This document shows positions 59,520 to 64,000 of a DNA stretch of 64,000 bases, piece after piece. The notes below the pieces were generated by a model. The model worked only from the letters and a program-made list of their open reading frames with translations. It was not told the origin of the DNA and searched no databases. The DNA comes from Terriglobia bacterium (GTDB lineage: Bacteria; Acidobacteriota; Vicinamibacteria; Vicinamibacterales; CAVVIG01). Positions within the stretch are counted from its first letter, which is position 1, and every line of letters starts with the position of its first letter. The translations under genes and the position numbers were made by a program. The stretch covers positions 1 through 64,000 of the forward strand of contig JAIQFX010000016.1 in assembly GCA_020073005.1 (NCBI GenBank), given 5' to 3'.

Positions 59520-60626
59520 TTACTCTCCGTGTCCTTCGTGTTCTCCGTGGTTGTCTTTTTCGTCGTCGAACGGCAGTCTTTCCGGATCGACCAGGTCCGC
59601 CTCGTTGCAGAAATTGTGGACGCTCACGCCCAATAAACGGACCGGACGCCGGCTCGCGTCGGTTTTCTCGAGCAGCTGTACGGCCCGGGCCGTCAATTCT
59701 GCTTCATCGCGTGTCGGCGCCGCCGTGTGGCTCCGCGTAATCGTAGCGAAATCGTCGTAGCGGACCTTGATCGTCACCGTACGCGCAAGGACCTGTCGCC
59801 GCGTCAGCCAGCCGATCGCGTGGCCGGCTATCTCGGCAATCTCGGCACGGATCGTCTCGAGATCGGTGAGATCTTCGGGGTACGTGTTCTCCGAGCCTGA
59901 GGACTTGGCCTCGCGATTCGGCACCACCGGCCGCTCGTCGATCCCGTTGGCGAGTTGCTGCAGCCATTCGGCGAGGCTGCCGACCGTGTCGCGCAGCAGC
60001 TGCGGATCTGCGGCGCGGACGTCGACGAGCCGATCGATGCCGCGCGCGCGCAGCTTCTTCGCCGTCACCGGCCCCACGCCCCACAGCGCGTCCACCGGCA
60101 GTTGCTGAAGGAACGGCTCGACACGCTCCGGGCTGATTACGGTCAGTCCGTCGGGCTTCTTCCATCCTGACGCGATTTTCGCGAGAAACTTGTTGGGCGC
60201 GACGCCCGCCGATGCGGTCAGGCCCGTGTCCGCCCGAATCCGCTCCTTCAGGCGCTTCGCCACCGTCGTGCCCAGCGGCTCGCCCCACGCGTTCTCCGTG
60301 ACGTCGAGGTAGGCCTCGTCGAGCGACAGCGGCTCGACGAGCGGCGTGACCTCGCGGAAGATCGAGAACACCGCGTTGGACGCGGCCTTGTAGCGTGCAA
60401 AGTCCGGCCGGACGATGACGAGCGACGGGCAGAGGCGCACGGCCTTGGACATCGGCATCGCCGAGAACACGCCGAACGCGCGCGCTTCGTAGCTGGCGGC
60501 GGCGACGACGCCGCGGCCTTCAGGCCGGCCGCCGACGGCCAGCGGCTTCCCGCGCAGCGCGGGATCGTCGCGCTGCTCGACCGACGCGTAGAACGCGTCC
60601 ATGTCGACGTGAAGAATCCGGCGCAT
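59520..60626 (-). CDS. dinB: DNA polymerase IV
   Basis: This 368-residue Y-family polymerase performs error-prone bypass of lesions. It has the catalytic acidic residues in [17 protein letters not shown] and [13 protein letters not shown] and helix-hairpin-helix motifs in [18 protein letters not shown] short ERLPFDDE near the end could be the clamp-binding peptide. The last residues, [12 protein letters not shown], come from an ACACGGAG-type repeat that abuts the gene, so the end has been extended by the repeat. It is divergent from ettA. Confidence 0.93.
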   Translation of the reverse strand: MRRILHVDMDAFYASVEQRDDPALRGKPLAVGGRPEGRGVVAAASYEARAFGVFSAMPMSKAVRLCPSLVIVRPDFARYKAASNAVFSIFREVTPLVEPLSLDEAYLDVTENAWGEPLGTTVAKRLKERIRADTGLTASAGVAPNKFLAKIASGWKKPDGLTVISPERVEPFLQQLPVDALWGVGPVTAKKLRARGIDRLVDVRAADPQLLRDTVGSLAEWLQQLANGIDERPVVPNREAKSSGSENTYPEDLTDLETIRAEIAEIAGHAIGWLTRRQVLARTVTIKVRYDDFATITRSHTAAPTRDEAELTARAVQLLEKTDASRRPVRLLGVSVHNFCNEADLVDPERLPFDDEKDNHGEHEGHGE

Positions 60627-60648
60627 GGAAGTACAATATACGTTTCCT

Positions 60649-62322
<1,674 letters not shown>

Positions 62323-62329
62323 GCGACTC

Positions 62330-62824
62330 GTGGCGTCGACGACAGATACCCGGGAGACCGCGCCGATTCGCGAGGCGACCTCCGCCGACGTGCCGGCGCT
62401 CGTCCCGCTCATCAACGCCGCCTTTGCCGTCGAGTGGGCGTTCGTCAATCGCGAGCGCACGTCGCCAGACGAGATCCGCGGTCTGCTGACGAAAGGGACG
62501 TTTCTCGTCGTCGACGGACCGACGGCCGATGTCCATGCGTGCGTGTACCTCGAGCGGCGGGAGAACCGCGTCTATCTCGGCATGCTGGCCGTGCACCCCT
62601 CGCAGCAGAAGCGCGGCCTCGGCCGGCGCCTGATGCTGGAGGCCGAGCAGCGGTGCCGGACGTGGGGATGCGCGGGCATCGACATCCGGATCGTGAATCG
62701 GCGGACGGAGCTGCCGGCGATCTACCGCCAGATGGGATTCGTCGATCGCGGAACCGAGCCGTTCGAGGATCCGTTGCTGACCAAGCCGTGTCACTTCATG
62801 CTGATGTCGAAGGACCTGGAGTAG
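62330..62824 (+). CDS. GNAT family N-acetyltransferase
   Basis: This 164-residue protein has the GNAT fold: REATSADVPALVPLINAAF at the N terminus and the acetyl-CoA motif MLAVHPSQQKRGLGRRLM (Q/R-x-x-G-x-G/A). The substrate is unknown. It starts at a GTG, seven bases after ettA, and is followed by a DUF2277 gene, so all three probably belong to one operon. Confidence 0.85.
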   Translation: MASTTDTRETAPIREATSADVPALVPLINAAFAVEWAFVNRERTSPDEIRGLLTKGTFLVVDGPTADVHACVYLERRENRVYLGMLAVHPSQQKRGLGRRLMLEAEQRCRTWGCAGIDIRIVNRRTELPAIYRQMGFVDRGTEPFEDPLLTKPCHFMLMSKDLE

Positions 62825-62829
62825 CGACC

Positions 62830-63099
62830 ATGTGCCGCAACATCAAGACGCTCTTCAATTTCGATCCGCCGGCGACCGACGAAGAGATTCGCGCCGCCTC
62901 GCTGCAGTTCGTCCGCAAGCTCAGCGGCTTCACGGCGCCGTCGAAGGCGAACGAGGCCGCGTTCAATCGCGCGATCGACGAAACCGCGGCGGTGGCGCGA
63001 CGGCTGATCGATTCGCTGACGACGACGGCCGCGCCGCGAGATCGGGCGGAGGTCGCCGCCAAAGCACGCGAGCGCGCGGCGATCAGATTCGCGCCGTAA
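62830..63099 (+). CDS. DUF2277 family protein
   Basis: This 89-residue protein starts MCRNIKTLFNFDPPATDEEI and ends ERAAIRFAP, as in the DUF2277 family, which has a conserved N-terminal Cys-Arg-Asn. The family is of unknown function and often sits near ettA or acetyltransferase genes in Actinobacteria and Acidobacteriota. The ATG at 62830 lies five bases after the acetyltransferase stop. Confidence 0.85.
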   Translation: MCRNIKTLFNFDPPATDEEIRAASLQFVRKLSGFTAPSKANEAAFNRAIDETAAVARRLIDSLTTTAAPRDRAEVAAKARERAAIRFAP

Positions 63100-63124
63100 C
63101 CGCGCCCTGAGCTTCGCCGAAGGG

Positions 63125-63787
63125 TTACTTCTTCGTCAGAAGACGGCGCGCGTCGGGCCAGAATTCCTCCCACGCGTTCCCGCCGAGACGGCCGAGCAGG
63201 CCGAGCACGCTGCGCGAGATGGTCTGGCCGGGCGTCGTCGCGCTCGGCGGCAGCCAGGCGTTCTCGATCAGGTTGTTGACGACGTTGCCCGCGTACCGTC
63301 CCCACGCGGGCGCGAGGCGGCCGTCACGGCGTTGCGCGAGGAAGGCTGTCTTGATCGCGTAGCGCGCGCGCGGCCCGATCCCGCGTCGGCCCGACGGGAT
63401 GTACCGCGGCTCTTCTCCCCACAGCGCGCCGAGCCCGGCCTCGATCGTGTTGGAGATCGCGACGTCCGCTTCGCGTTCGGCGTACCGCTTCCCGACGCCG
63501 TTCCACGACCGCTCCCATTCCGACGGCATGTTGAACGCCGTTTGCAGACCGACCGCGAGCGGACCGACGATGAACAGGCTGCGCGGGCCGACCGTGCCGT
63601 CGACGATCCACGTCAGCCGCTGCGCGCCGGTCGCCGGCACGTACGCGCTGGCGCTGAGCGGCGCCGTTGGCGCGGGTTGATCGCCGCTCGCCGCGTCCTC
63701 GGCGGACTGGCCGGCCGCTGGAGTCGAGAGACCGGCGACGAGCGCGACGAGGAATATCGAACGAAATCGCACGGCGACATGACACAC
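63125..63787 (-). CDS. Hypothetical exported protein
   Basis: This protein of about 220 residues has a signal peptide (IFLVALVAGLSTPAAGQSAED) and a conserved-looking mature part with SLFIVGPLAVGLQTAFNMPSE, EWERSWNGVGKRYAEREADV, EEPRYIPSGRRGIGPRARYA and NAWLPPSATTPGQ. It is known to me as an acidobacterial hypothetical family. Start is GTG at 63787 (GATAAT seven bases upstream) or GTG at 63772. Confidence 0.65.
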   Translation of the reverse strand: MCHVAVRFRSIFLVALVAGLSTPAAGQSAEDAASGDQPAPTAPLSASAYVPATGAQRLTWIVDGTVGPRSLFIVGPLAVGLQTAFNMPSEWERSWNGVGKRYAEREADVAISNTIEAGLGALWGEEPRYIPSGRRGIGPRARYAIKTAFLAQRRDGRLAPAWGRYAGNVVNNLIENAWLPPSATTPGQTISRSVLGLLGRLGGNAWEEFWPDARRLLTKK

Positions 63788-63857
63788 GGAGACAATTATC
63801 CGCTATGCTAAGCCCCTCCGAACGAACCCCTTCGACCTTGGGAGCAGTTGGAAGCTG

Positions 63858-64000
63858 ATGAGCCTTCGTGACGACCGGGCGGCGTGGGGGGCCGCGCTGC
63901 TGCTTGTTGCGCTGGTCCCCGCGACGGTCTTCGGCCAGCTTCGTGGCGTCGTCGTCGATCAAACCGGACTGCCGCTGCCAGGCGCCCACGTCGACGTGCG
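63858..64000 (+). CDS. TonB-dependent receptor, N terminus only (partial)
   Basis: The reading frame starts at ATG 63858 and runs off the window. It encodes a signal peptide (WGAALLLVALVPATVFGQ) and the opening of a carboxypeptidase-regulatory domain (LRGVVVDQTGLPLPGAHVDV), the same N-terminal architecture as the receptor at 33505-36477. Its rest is outside the window. Confidence 0.75.
   Translation, partial: MSLRDDRAAWGAALLLVALVPATVFGQLRGVVVDQTGLPLPGAHVDV

Overview
The window is high-GC bacterial chromosome, most likely an Acidobacteriota of the Vicinamibacteria (subgroup 6) type. Supporting signs are an acidobacterial VWFA-domain protein, large Oar-like TonB-dependent receptors with an N-terminal carboxypeptidase-regulatory domain, a DUF1800/DUF1501 pair, TonB/TPR proteins and dense short intergenic repeats. 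The assignment is inferred from gene families, not from a marker gene such as 16S rRNA.

Positions 1 to about 5940 are the right-hand part of an integrated mobilizable element. It ends in a tRNA-Glu gene, which the 3' end of a tyrosine recombinase gene (int) overlaps. It carries an excisionase-like gene, a TraD-like small mobilization protein and a MOBQ relaxase related to IncQ plasmid MobA. A striking inverted-repeat structure between the divergent mobilization genes looks like an IncQ-type oriT. A MobB-like membrane protein follows the relaxase. The cargo includes a two-gene operon of a HEPN-like (TIGR02391) protein and a three-helix membrane protein, a candidate defence or toxin module. The left end of the element lies outside the window. 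No replication or type IV secretion genes are visible.

From 5960 to 64000 the content is chromosomal and mostly housekeeping or envelope. Haem synthesis is represented by hemE-hemH-hemY plus a separate hemG-type gene. Thiol and sulfur genes are trxA-trxB, mnmA and iscS. Carbon metabolism genes are glgA, glpX and an acyl-CoA dehydrogenase. Translation and genome maintenance genes are ettA, hflX, tsaC and dinB. Envelope genes include a D-Ala-D-Ala carboxypeptidase, pgsA, a bactofilin, two TonB-dependent receptors and SPFH/NfeD. A subclass B3-like metallo-beta-lactamase homologue, an orphan DNA methyltransferase and a nuclease-fold protein with a histone-like tail also stand out.

The chromosomal part, but not the mobile element, is peppered with at least fourteen short tandem arrays. 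Most have a period near 7 nt, they fall into a few sequence families, and many are arranged as inverted repeats. Several run into coding sequence and supply the N- or C-terminal codons of proteins. A second class, perfect 15-17 bp palindromes with a GGGGACGGG core, sits inside coding sequence without breaking the frame. Many genes have a TAnnnT box only 6-11 nt before the start codon, which suggests frequent leaderless transcription.
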